From Apus apus (Eukaryota; Chordata; Aves; Apodiformes; Apodidae), in assembly GCF_020740795.1 (NCBI RefSeq), contig NC_067291.1:19457780-19521779 (forward strand): DNA of 64,000 nucleotides. Reading direction: 5' to 3'. The notes below the pieces were generated by a model. It was given only the letters and a program-made list of their open reading frames with translations, had not been told where the DNA came from and searched no databases. A program made the translations under genes and the position numbers. Positions within the stretch are counted from its first letter, which is position 1. Each line of letters begins with the position of its first letter. Below are positions 1-12,216 of the stretch, one piece after another.

Positions 1-3000
1 GTGTTTTCAGGCCCACAGGTCACTCTTTCGGCCCTTAATATGACTGTCAGACATACAGCTTTGCTGTTCAAGCATCATTGCTCTGAGCAGGATTTCGGGT
101 CTCTGCTTTTGCAGGCAGGACTTTCTATATCCCTTCTATGGACAGAATTTTCACCAACAATTTTATCAGTCGCTGGGGAAAAAGAGTGTCCTACAAGATT
201 CTTCTGTCTCCAGTGGTGTAAATGCTGGGGCTAAGCAAGTTAGAGGCACAGGCACTATGATTGTAGTCAGATTTATATACACTTCTGCTATACCCTTGGC
301 ACTTTGCATAGATTAAAAGACAATATTCTACACAACCAATTAAGATCTTATCATATTAATTGAACTGCCATTATAACATTACCACAAGCCATCTAAGTAA
401 TCACTATATGATAACTCCTTATAAACCAGTTCATTGACCTACCAAATGCCTGCAGAAAAGGTAGGTTTGGCATCATGCCTTGAAAGCTCAGAATCTGACA
501 AATAATTCCTGAAGCGAGGGACCTTTCCACCTAAATGAAGCCTCCAGCTTATCTGTATATATTATATGAGATGAAAACAGGCAGGGGTTTCTTTTTTCTT
601 TCTGAAATAATTTGTGAAGGTTTGAATAATATCTAGAAACTTCAGAAAAGAAATAAGAAAAAGATGCAGCTGCTGCACTTTGTATATACATAATTATTCA
701 TCATTTGAGATCAAGAGAAGACTGCTTTTACAGGCCAAAGATCCAGGCTCTGATGTAGGATGGGGAAAAAAAATCAGGTACAACCCAGAGATCTGAATCA
801 GGGTTTTGACTCTTGATTCCTTCTACTCCAGCTGAGTGCTTTAGTCACCGGGCTAGTGGGCAATGCTTTGTCTCATGTTTTAATTATGTGTTCCAGGAAA
901 CAGCATTTTCCTGTTTTTCCCAATCAGCTATAACAAGCTGAAAACTTCCCAACATGATGTTAAATCTACCCCCTTTTCTCCCCTTTACACCCTCCAGCTG
1001 TAATGTACTTTTGGGCAAATGAATGTATTTGTTCCAAGCTACTTTTGTCTGTCTCAGACACCCTGAACAAAAGAGGCCTGTTAATATGCTTTGAAAACTG
1101 AGAGTTGACATGAACACTGCATTTGCCTCCACCTGACTTTGTTTATTGGTGTCTGGCTTTTTTATTATTCATAGAATTATCTGAATTTTCACTTATACAG
1201 TACAAAATCTTAAGCTCTAGACAAAAGTTGTTTAATTTACAATCTCAAGTCTGAGCTATTGATTTCAGGTCAAGTTCTCCTGCTGAATAAGCCCCTCTGT
1301 TACACAAGTGACACAGAGGAGGCTTCACCAATAAGAGATGGATAATGCTAGGATCCATAAGGTCACAGTAATAATGCCATACAGTAATGCAAATCTCAAG
1401 TTTCTCAGACAGTACGAAGATCAGGCTACTCAGATAACCTGTCTCTTTCCATCTTCTCCTAACATAACTTCTGACACCATTTCTCCTCTTGTTTTCTGTT
1501 ATTTCCCATTTCCCATAGCCCCAACTCTGCTGATCTGCTCCCTACTTTGCACAGTCAGCCCATTTCACTCCTTAACCTCACAGACAACAACATTTTTTTG
1601 TTCTCCTGGCACACAGTATTTTCTCAGTGCTCTGTCTTCTGTACCATCGACCTACACACAAAGACTCCAATACACCGACCCTGCAATCTCAAAGACTCCC
1701 CAGTCACCTCCCCATGAAAGCAGCAGAAATCAGAGCAGAGTGAGGCAGATTTTGGCTTGTTCATTACTGAGCACAATGTTGACGAAGTACTAATAACTAA
1801 AGTAATAAAAGACTGTTCTCAGAGTGCATAAAGAGCACTGAACTAAAGATTAGATATTTCTTTTCCTTAATAAGTAATTCCTGGTTTTCTGGATAATTTG
1901 TGGTCACAGTCTACCCACAGCTATAAACATCTCAGCTGCACTGCCTACAGCAGACATGTACCCCTGCATGCCTCTTGAGTACAGACTTCCATGTGAAAGA
2001 GGTTCTATTAACACTGCAGGCTAATAACCTCGAAAAAGACTTCTTTTTTTTTCCACTTAATATGTGTACATGGTGAATCCAGCAGCACTGAGCAGAACAC
2101 AACCATCCTACATCTCAGCAGTTCAGCCTGTTGTTTGCCAAGACAGAGTAATGTGAGAGGTTTGCAAACAGTGGGAAAACCTTGAGACTGAAAGACAACT
2201 ACAGACTTCACGGGTTGGTCAAGCTTTCCTTGAAAAAGAGTATTTTCTTCTGGAATAACTCTCTCAATGCACAACAGTGACAGGAGACAAACTTGATCTG
2301 ACAAAAAAAAAGTTCAAATGGAGCTGAAACACAGAATAAGACCACTAGGACATTATGAGAATTATAAGAAAATTTAAGCTGAGTAGTCCCTAGAAGACAA
2401 TGTAAAACCTGTAAATCCTATAATATATGTGACAGGTAACAGCTGAATTCAAGCCAAGTTTGTATTTAATTTTGTGCAGATTCCCCTTTTACATAATGCA
2501 TGCTGTCAGCAATGATTCTCTGTTTAATATGCATAGCAATTCTTCTTCCCTGTCACTTACTCAATAATTTGTCCCTTTCTACCCATGGAAAGGAGTGTGA
2601 AGTCCTAATCTTGCTTTGGGTAGCGCAGCCGGGGAGGTGGGAAGCCAAGTACACGTGTCCTCTACTGAAGAAACCCAGGCAAGCTGAACACCCAGAGAAC
2701 GAGTGAGTTACACCAAAGATCTCAATGGCCTGCACCAGCTGCCAGTAGGACAGCAGAATATTTGCAAGGCAGTGAGCCACATCTAAAGCTGGTCATCACC
2801 ATCATCAAAGATGCATCAAAAGCAGTGCAGCCACAGCAGGTCAAGGGAAGCGATTCTGCCTGAATCCAGCCCAAAAGCAGAAATTCTCTTTCAGTTCTGA
2901 AGGCCGTGGCCATTTCACTGATACCTACATGTCCTGCTTTGCTTTCACAGCTGATTTTCTGGCTTACTTGTGTTAAAATAAAAGTTATGGTACTGGTGAC

Positions 3001-6000
3001 TTCAGAGTGGAATTTATATTTCAAAAGCCAAGATACCACCAAAAAGGAAACAGATTTTTCAGTTCTAGTAGTCTTTCCTTTAGAAGGGAGAGATTAAAAA
3101 TAAAAAATCCCACCCAACTTTTCCATCTGAACATAGTAGATTAGTAAACATTATTGTGCCAGTAAAGTAATATGTATGAAGACAATGCATATAAAGTTTC
3201 AAAGCTTTACCTCAGGAGTATAAGAAGCAAGAGATTAACCGCAGCAGAGTAAAAAACACCTCTTGAACTCGATACTTTTCTTGCTAAGAACAGCCACAAT
3301 GGAGCTTTACCCTTCCCCTTCTCAATTTTTTTACTCCCATAAATCAAAAAAGTCTTCCATTAAAAAAATTGGCAAGCAATCAGTCAGAGCAGACTAATTG
3401 CTTTTGCTATTTAAAAAGAACCTAATTTTAAATGGCTAAAGTGTTGCAGTTTAAAGTAGCTATTGTATATGTTCATTAATTAATTTCTTAAGGATTTTTA
3501 TTACATCTCCAAGACATAGTCTAATTATCTGATAATGCTTTTTCCCCATGTATATGAGAATGACATTGCTACAGCATGTACTTCAATTGTACTCAAAGAG
3601 CCTGCAAAGTGTGAAACCAAAGGACTCAAGGTCTATCTACTCTGCTAAATAACATGTTAGGAAGCTCTACTGCAAAAGCTTTTCATTCCAAAGGGATACA
3701 AGAGATAATCTGTCAAACATCATTGTCCAACTTACGCATTTTTTATACTCTTCCAAAGACACAAAGTGAAAGTTTGCACACAGTATTTCATTAAACATTT
3801 CCCCTCTTAATGAACAAAAAATACAGACACTGCTTTCTTAAACTGGTCAGCGTGAAGGGGGCAAGCAGTGCTGGCTGGCAGGCTCTTATCCCCTTCTCCC
3901 ATCTGTTTCTAATACCGTAAATGTTTTTCTTTAAGTCTAACCCCCCATCACTGGAGGGACATTCCATCAGGTTGTTCTCAAACTGAGGTCCAGCAGCTGG
4001 CTGTGCAACTTGTTACAAGCAGGACACAGGGCAAACCAACTTAGTTTCCCAAAATCCTGAAGTATTTTTTTCCAGGAGCTGAAGAATAAGCTTCACAATG
4101 AGTAGAAGTACAGAACATAAAAATGTAGCCTGGCCTCTGGAAAGTACCCAGTAGATTTGACACCCAATATACCACAGGAGTTTGCAGTTTTCCTCTGTGC
4201 TGCTATTCCACAATGTATCAAGGTAAGGGTTGGAAACCATCACAGTGAAGACCCACACTAGGGAGAGGTTCCAGTGGGACTCATTCCTTACAATACAGAG
4301 AGAAGAGTCTGTTCTCCACATTACAGTGTGTCCCAATTTGGAACAAACAGAAGGATGTATACATACATACTATCCCAATTAATTTTTCATTACCTAGAAG
4401 AAGAAGATAACATTTATCAATATTAAAATGAGAAATATGAAAATGTCAGATTGAACACAAGGAACAGATAAAGGCCCAGGAATTTGCTCATTGAATAAGT
4501 CACTGCAGCTGGTTGGTGAAAGAGCTTGGATCTCAACTACAGCAAGAGCAGTGGGGAACCCAGCAAAATGAATGATAAAGAGGCCTCAGGAAAAAGAGCT
4601 TTTGTATGTTTTCTTCAATTTTAATTTCAGTAAAAACTCCAGTGAACTCAAATCTTGGCAATGACTTAGATTAACTTCAAATTAAGTTAGACTAAATATA
4701 CTAGATAACAGTAAAAATAAGGCTTCCCTGTTTAAGTAACAGTAATTGCTACAGTAATAGTTATACATCTGGGCAGGTTTCAGTGGAGAACAGCTAGCAA
4801 ATAATGAGCCCAGTATCACACCCCAAACTGCATTTAGTTTGCCTTATGCTCAGTATTCAGCATCCTGTGTATATATGCAGATACTTGACACTGAAAATAT
4901 TATGTACTTGTTTTAGACAAGAAACCAAGCCACAAATGAACGTACCACTCTTGGCCTAAGCACTAGAGAGACTGCTTTACTGAGTTTGTGTGGGTACAAA
5001 TCAAACAAAATACTGCATAGCATATGGAATATAACCTGGGGGAGGGAAAGCTGGAGAGACAGCAAACTAATTTGTAAAGTCTAATCTGTGTTTGATGCAT
5101 ACAAGTAACTCCTGTTAATGTGCAATCAAGTAACATCACACCAAAAAGAGACTCTACTCCAAAAATGGCTAGTGGCTGCCCACCCCAACCCACTCCCTCT
5201 GCAGTGTCTGCTGTGTGCTCTGCAGTAGCACAACCTTCTGCTAGCTGCTTCTGCTGAATTTAACTAGTTTAGCTTGTGCCAAAGACTGGCTTCAGGGTGA
5301 GCTTGGCAGTGTTACTAGGTGAAAAACACACACAAATATTCAGACACATTTCCAGCTCAGTTCTTGGTCTTCTTGGCCCAAACTTTCAGCTTAAAGAAAC
5401 TCTGAATCCAGCAAACAGGTCAACAAACCAACACCCCAGTCCAGCAGTGTAAGGCCATTTCTCACATGCTTGAATTTGACATTTACCTTCTCCCAGCTGC
5501 CAGCACAAGGGGATGGCTGGATACACCTTTGCTCTCTACATGAGCCTCTAATGAGGCTACAATCACCCATTGCAGGCATCTGGGTGGCATTACAGCCTCT
5601 TGGATAAGAGGTGCACATGGGAGCATCCACATCCAAACACCCTTCTCTAGTTCATTAACACTGGTTAAACAGCACCTGTGAAGTTAAGGCCCAAACCTTC
5701 CAGACACTGAACACCCTCAGAGAAATTCTTGCTCTGTTCTTTCCCATAGTGGGGTGGAAAGCACAGAAAGAAAAAGCAACATGAACTGTGCATCATTTGT
5801 ATGTATCACCTCTCTGCTTCCTTGTATTACGTGTGCTTGGCATGTGCCCTCTCTGGCAGGGAGAAGGCTGCAGACTGAAAATATGAGAGCAATAAAATAC
5901 TGCAGTACTTCAGGGGAAACTGCAAGCAATTTCCATTCTATTGATCTTCTCTGGAATCAGTGACACACTGAGTTTATATGGAAAACTAAATTCTAGAGCA

Positions 6001-7094
6001 TGTTCCATGAAGATGCTCTAGTTAAGCTAGTTTGACTGAGTGACTAAAATTTAATTACATTTATTATTGCACTCTAAGATACAGCACGGAAATACACATC
6101 CACAGCTAAATAAGCACATAAATTGTCATACTCTGACTGTAGCTTATCGATATGAAACCTTCTGGGCTAAGAGAGTGCATTCTTTTTAGTGGTTTACAAG
6201 ATTGAAACTTCATTGTAAATTATTATCAAAACTATAGCATTACAAAATTAAATTTTAGCTAAGTTAGAATTCCCTTAATTATAAAACCTCTGGGATTTGA
6301 GCAGTCTACTCATGCAGCAGCTTCAGATGCTGTCCACCACTTTCCAAAATATTTCCCCAAAGAAACAAATAGAAAAATGGGTATTTTTTTAAAACTATGT
6401 AAGAATAGATTTTTAATAATGTCTGCAGTATGAAACGTCTGACAATAGTAAAATCCAGGTATCAATTTGCTTCTTTTCATCATGTACATTGTTGCTCAAG
6501 TAATTTTTTGCTGACAACAAAGGTCTCAAGGAACTTCCATGCAAGTTATTTTGAAAGAAGATAAATCTTACCCAGCTCCTTCACTTGCTTATAAATAAGG
6601 CAACATTGACAGAGACTCTGGGTGTATCAGCAATATTTGACAAAAGTGCCTGGGCCCCCTTGAGTGGAGAAATGTCATTATGGAACAAGAGAAAATCATT
6701 ATCTGATCCATAAATTATTATCTAGTGGTGGGATTTTGTCACTCTGTTCACCCCTGTTTGCAAAATTGGTGGTTTAAAATAGTCCTGGAAAAAGCTATTC
6801 TGCCCTTCAAAATGTCAACCAAGAACCTGAGTCAGCCTGAGTTCCACATCTTCAAAGGGTCAAGACTTTTCTGATGCATCAAGGATTACAACATTGGTCC
6901 CTCAGTCCTATAAAACTTGCTTTCCAGAACTCAACATGGACTGTCAGTAAGCTCTGACTCATTCATTTTCATTGTAAGACAATTATCCGACATTCTAGTT
7001 TTCAATCATACACGTTTAATAATGTTTAGGAGAGCTCCCATCTTGTGAAATATGCCCAAAATATTTGATTCTTCAGACTCCTGAACATCAATAA

Positions 7095-7108
7095 TTTTTT
7101 TTTTTTTT
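7095..7108. repeat. Homopolymer T14
   Basis: An uninterrupted run of 14 T followed by a short CT tract. No retroposed body could be recognised next to it. Confidence 0.9.
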
Positions 7109-8603
7109 CTCTCTGTTGCTTTTTTGACCATTACAGGAATATCTATAAGAAGTACAGCAGCACCTTCCTGGTCCAGCTCTGCCCAAGATTATATAGACTA
7201 TCCAAATCAGCCTTCACATGCTCTTGATAAGCATAGTCCCTTATCTTTCTCCTCTTGCACAAACGCATGTGCGTATCAGTTTTCCTCTTCTGCTACCATG
7301 ATAATGCTCTTCAGACAACACATTTGTAATCAGGTACACAGGTAGGTGGCGATTTCCTGCTATACCTACAAACCTTGTTTAGGGAGCAACTGGAATTCAA
7401 ATTCTCCATGTCCTGATCTCTCCAAGTATGACAGAGTTTAGTTAAGAATACATTAAAGATGATGTATGAACCAAGATCTGAATCTTTCAATAAGAATTGT
7501 TCAAGATGAGTGAGCTATTTAAATGGATTACTGTACAGAAGAAAATACTTAACGCTGTGTTATCATAAATCTAAATTTCCATGGCAGAGACACTGGAATT
7601 TATAATTATGCTGTTTAGCCTCTACAGGTATGAGGTGGAAGGTCTCCTCTCAAATCTATATGGACAGACTGAGCCACAACAAATACAAAGGCCATTATTT
7701 TTGAATATTCACAAGGACATGGCCCACGGTAAAGAGTGAGACTCATTTACAACTGATTGTTATGAAAAAGGGATAACAAGGGTACAGCATGAAAAACAAA
7801 CTTCTAGGCTATCACATGACACATGCTCTCAGTTGCAACCCAGAGAAAGGGAATAAAGCTGCAGTCACTATCAACCCATGCAGCTCTATGCTCTTTGTTC
7901 AATGTAAAGCTGGGAGGGCAAAATCCAAACCAAAACAAACATGGTAACGTTTTCCATAAAAAAAAAAATAAATTGTATTTCCCACTAAAATGTCACAATC
8001 TGAAATCAATCCTTCCTTACTTTATTCTGTTTTCTCATCTGAGGTCTTTATCAAGACATCAGCATGCTTGAATGGTCTTCACAGGATGAGCTCCATGGGC
8101 AGTTTATTAGTGGAATGAGGTCCCTGACTGTAACACTGCTCAGCCTTCCTGAATGTGGGAAACATGTTCCTTTGCTCCAGAAATGTATCATTCTAAACGT
8201 TTCCTGCTTTCCTTTCATTGCCTTTACTGACCAGCTACATGAGCTGTCCTGCTTTAAACCTAAATTACTCAAAACCTAGCTGTACTGCTACTTGCTAATC
8301 TTGTGAATAAAAGCATTAATTAGATGCCTAATTTAAAAAATTTAAAAAACATTTAATAGGAATTTCATATGGGATTTGAAAACAATTTCTTAGAATCATG
8401 CCAGATTTTAGTATTTTATTGTTGTTAGGTTGACTTTCTTTCCTGGTTCCTTAGGAGCTTCTTTCATTCCTTTTAGGTAGATTTCCAGTGGGACAGATGG
8501 GAGAACTCTAGCCAGCAACTCAATCAGCATAGGACCCACAGTTCCCAGTTTAGCTCAGAGAAGTAGGAAACACTATTTTAGTTCTTTCCCCAGTCTTAGG
8601 GGA

Positions 8604-8636
8604 TAAAAAAACCCAACAAACCAACACACTAAACCT
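8604..8636. repeat. A/C-rich low-complexity tract
   Basis: The + strand is almost entirely A and C, with repeated AAACC/AACCC motifs. Similar tracts recur at 11575-11640 and 28859-28892. Confidence 0.6.
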
Positions 8637-10237
8637 AAAGCCAAGTCTTTCACATGTTTTCACACTGTCTACTTGTGTCAGCAGAATTCACTGCTGAGTA
8701 AGTTACAACCTGTAACTTTTTCTTAGCAAGTCTGGCTGACTGCCATTAGAAAGAACAGTCACATGTACATGGGAACCAACAGTAAATTGCTGAAAAGACA
8801 GTTGAGGATAAATGATTGAGAAGACATTAGACTAAGAATGCCCATTTCAAAATTTAATCTTTTTTTTTTTATGTAGTATTGGACTGGAAATCCCTCTGCA
8901 CAGCACTACCTCATGTTCCCAATGCTTAGAAGTAAAAAATACTAGGTATTGGGGAATTTATCCAAAACTTATTGAAATAAATGAAAATTTGCCCATTGAT
9001 TCCAACTGGCCAGTAATCCAGCCTTTAGGACCATTTTTATACATAAAGGTAAACAATCTGCAAAAGGCAACATATTACCTGTAGCTTAGGGCTGACACAG
9101 AGCACTCACACACATCTTTCTGCCTAAGACATTCCAGAGAAAAACAAGGAAGCTGTTTCTCTCCAGTGGTCTATGCTAAAACAGAATTTTTACATTCCCT
9201 CCATATATTGGAAGAGGTCAAAGAACTGTACTAGATCACCCAACTCAAAACAAGCTTATGATGGTATTAGCACAAGAGCTGGGTCTCAAGAACCAAAGAA
9301 GAGAGATTTCGTCTTCAGGAGGAAGAGGGAGAAGTTCATGCCACCTCTTAAATCTGGTCGCTACTCTGAAATGGGCCTTCTGGCTCCCTCTTTGCTATCA
9401 CAGCCACTATTGAGGATGGTGCCTTTAGAACCTGAGAAGAACTGAAGAAACCTTGCCCCAAGGTAATGCCCCATGCAGTAGCAAACCACAGACATAAACC
9501 ACTTTTTGCTGCTGAGAGAACCTATTCTGATATATTGGCATTTGATACAAATAAAACAAAAGCTGTTTGGGATTCATTGTTCTGTCTGCTGAGTAATGAA
9601 CACCAACATGATAATTACATCAAAATTGATTGTTTTTTAAATGTTTACTTGAATTAATTTATTATAATACTTGAAGAACAGCTTCAGACAAGGTCTAGTG
9701 CACCAAGGATTAAATGCCATTCAGTTGCAATGCCTGGAGGATGGACACACTCATGTGCAAAGAACATTCCCAATGTTAGTCAATGAGGAATGTGTTTGTG
9801 AAGAATTCTTCCCTTCAAGCACTGATACTGCTTCATGTGCCCGACATTAAATTCTTACTAAAATACAGGAGTATTAATAACAATTCCTCCAAACCATGTG
9901 TTTTTTGAAGTGTTTTAGGCTGATAATGCTGAAAATCTTGAAAGAACTAGCAAAGAGTTACAGTTCCTCATCTCTAGCCAGGTTTAAATAGAAAATAGAA
10001 TTACACTTCAATGGGAATAATGCAAAGACCAGATGAGCCATCAGAGAGCCTCCTTTTTTGCCACCTGACATTAACAAGGTAACATTTTGCCATAATCCAT
10101 GCTAGCAAATTAGAAGGAGTTGGAAGGGGATTTGCAATCTCAGTCATGCTGACTGGCGTACATTCTCCCATTCTTCATGAATACCCAATGCATCTGCACA
10201 CAGGGGAGTCACGGCTGACCATGAACAGAGTGCACAA

Positions 10238-10592
10238 TATTTTCCTGGGAAGGTGATGAAACAAATAATCCTGGAAACCACTTCCAAACACACAAAGGAC
10301 AAGAAGGTGGTTGGGATTTATGTAGGGGAAATCAGACATAATCAAGCTGACACCATTCTGTGATGAGATGACTGGCTCACTGGATGAGAGAACAGTGGCT
10401 GTTGACTGTCCCAACTTGAGTACGGCTTTTGGCACTGTCTCAGCATCCCAGCATGAAACCTCCATCCTTGTAGATACTCAAAACCCAACCAGACAGGCTT
10501 CTGAGCAACTTGCTCTAGACGACCACAGGAGAGGTTTGAATCAGACAATCTCATGAGGACCCTTCCAACCTCAACTACTCTATGATTTTATA
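10238..10592 (+). mobile_element. CR1 LINE fragment, internally deleted (RT piece joined to 3' end)
   Basis: The left part resembles CR1 ORF2: in one frame it reads close to the CR1 reverse-transcriptase stretch around 'LDFSKAFDTVS', here decayed to 'CPNLSTAFGTVS'. From about 10450 the similarity jumps to the CR1 3' region (a 'ctccatccttgtagatact' type stretch) and ends in the canonical tail 'cccttccaacctcaac' plus 'tctatgatttta'. The sequence between the RT region and the 3' end is missing, so this is a deleted, dead copy. It is the only clear CR1 in + orientation in the window. Confidence 0.85.
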
Positions 10593-10617
10593 ACATCTAT
10601 CATTAATGGCTTATCTA

Positions 10618-10692
10618 CTGGCTATCCAGTCAGAAGGATGGACGAGATGACCTTTTGATGTTCTTTTCCATCTCTACTGATTATATCAATAT
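10618..10692 (+). mobile_element. Possible second, degenerate CR1-like 3' tail
   Basis: Just downstream of the clear CR1 end is a stretch reading 'ggacgagatgacctttt' followed by 'ttccatctctactgatta'. It resembles a diverged CR1 3' tail of the form 'gatgacctt...ttccaacc...ctatgatt'. The match is weak and could be chance. Confidence 0.35.
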
Positions 10693-11574
10693 CTGTATAC
10701 AAAGCAGCATCCAAAAAGAACATCACAAATATTTTCCATTCCTTCCTTTTTGCTTTTACAAGGGCCTGGGCAGTAAATAGCCAGAAGAGGCCATACTGGT
10801 AATTAAGGCTGCTACCCTAGATACACTAGTAAGTTTGTCCCCAAGTGAAAGCACTTTCTGGTCCCTTCAGAGGCATCCTTCAATAGTCTCTTTCCACCAC
10901 CCTTAACCAGCAAGGCTTATTTGTGGACCAACATGTCAAGTGCATTTTCCAGGTTTACTTTACTTCCAATTGTGTGTGAAGTTTTCTCCAATTATCTGGG
11001 CAAGAATTAGAACTAGCTGGCTAGTATAGTGCATCATGGCCTTCATTTGAAGACTGCTGACATTTGTATTTTTCAAATATTTCCAAACATCAGTTTTAAG
11101 CATAATTTGCTGGCTAGGGATAGTTGAAGTGAGAAACAACTTAGGTGTTTAACATTTAGAAAGTGCTAAAAGCTTGTAAATTTAAGCCAATTTTTCCTGT
11201 ATGAGCCATGTTAAGTGAGTTGCCAAGAAAAAGATCCCACTTGAGAAAACCATTACAACTCCTGCTACTTAGGCCAGACAGAAACAGGAGGTTCACAAAA
11301 GCAAAGATGTGATCCTACCCTAGCCAGAGAGATGTCACATGTCACAGCTGAAAGGAAAAACTCCACACTCAAAAAATAAGCCTGTATTCACCTTCTGCCC
11401 AGGAACCAAGTTCAGCTGACCTTGGCATGTAGACATTGCAACACTTGGCTCACACTTCCAGGTTCATGTTAGCATGTCAGTCCCATTGCAACCTTTGAAG
11501 GAAACACTGACAAGGAAACAGCCTGACAGTTTGTGATTTCCAGAACAGAGAAAAATCTAAGATCAATGTAGGAT

Positions 11575-11640
11575 TAAAAACAAACCCCACCCAAAAAAGC
11601 CCCAAACCAAACCAGCTTGAAGTAAAAAAAACCCAAACTT
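11575..11640. repeat. A/C-rich low-complexity tract
   Basis: A run of A and C with CCCC and CCAAACCAAACC motifs and very few G or T. About 300 bp further right lies a G/T-rich tract (11942-11978) of roughly complementary composition. Confidence 0.6.
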
Positions 11641-12190
11641 CAAGAATATTTCATTTCGTAAGTGAAAATGAGAAATTAAAAATCAACACATTTAGAGAGT
11701 ATATGAAACTTAAGCAAAGAAACACCAGATGTTTAAAAACAATGCAGCGGTAAAAGCTGGTTGATCCAAATATCAGAATGGTCTGATCTAAAGATGTGAA
11801 AAGAACATTCTCATGTTTCATTTTTCCGGGTAGATGGAACTTCAGTAAATAGAAAAATGTCCTATTTGCTAAGTTTTTTTATTTAAGTTTTCCAGATAAG
11901 CTTCTCATTTATTTTTCTTTTTAACCAAAGCAAAACAGCATGTTGTTTGGTTTGTTGTTTTGTTTGGTTGTGGTTTTTTTAAATAAGACATTTTTTATTT
12001 TTAAATTACCTCTTGTATTTCTTCCTTCTGAAAGAAAGTGATTTAGGAGAGTACAACCTCTAATAGAAAGTACCAGGCATTTAGGGAAGTGCTAATACAG
12101 CATTTTTGAAGCCTCTACTTAAAATATTAGAAGCCTGAAAAACAGGAAGGGTTCTCCTTCACAACAAGCCATGAAGACAATGTGTGAAGG

Positions 12191-12216
12191 AAAAAAAAAT
12201 ATATATATTTTTTTTT
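12191..12216. repeat. Perfect 26-bp A/T palindrome A9(TA)4T9
   Basis: Nine A, four TA dinucleotides and nine T form a sequence identical to its own reverse complement. It could extrude as a cruciform, or be a decayed microsatellite. Confidence 0.9.

Larger units (their letters stand above)
1..10237. other. AT-rich non-coding DNA (probable intron 1 of leftward gene)
   Basis: No exon, RNA gene or clear transposable element was recognised in this stretch. The open frames are short, lack recognisable domains and lie in AT-rich sequence with many stops. The longest, 151 codons at 1338-1793, is rich in Pro, Ser and Thr because of a C+T-rich stretch and looks like chance. Simple tracts occur at 7095-7108 (T14) and 8604-8636 (A/C-rich). 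If the island at 37.3-38.3 kb is the MEGF11 promoter, this is intronic; that is inference from human gene order. Confidence 0.5.

Noticed and set aside
1338..1793. 151-codon + strand frame
   Set aside because: Low-complexity Ser/Thr/Pro composition from a pyrimidine-rich stretch, with no recognisable motif; such a length is unsurprising in a 64-kb six-frame scan.
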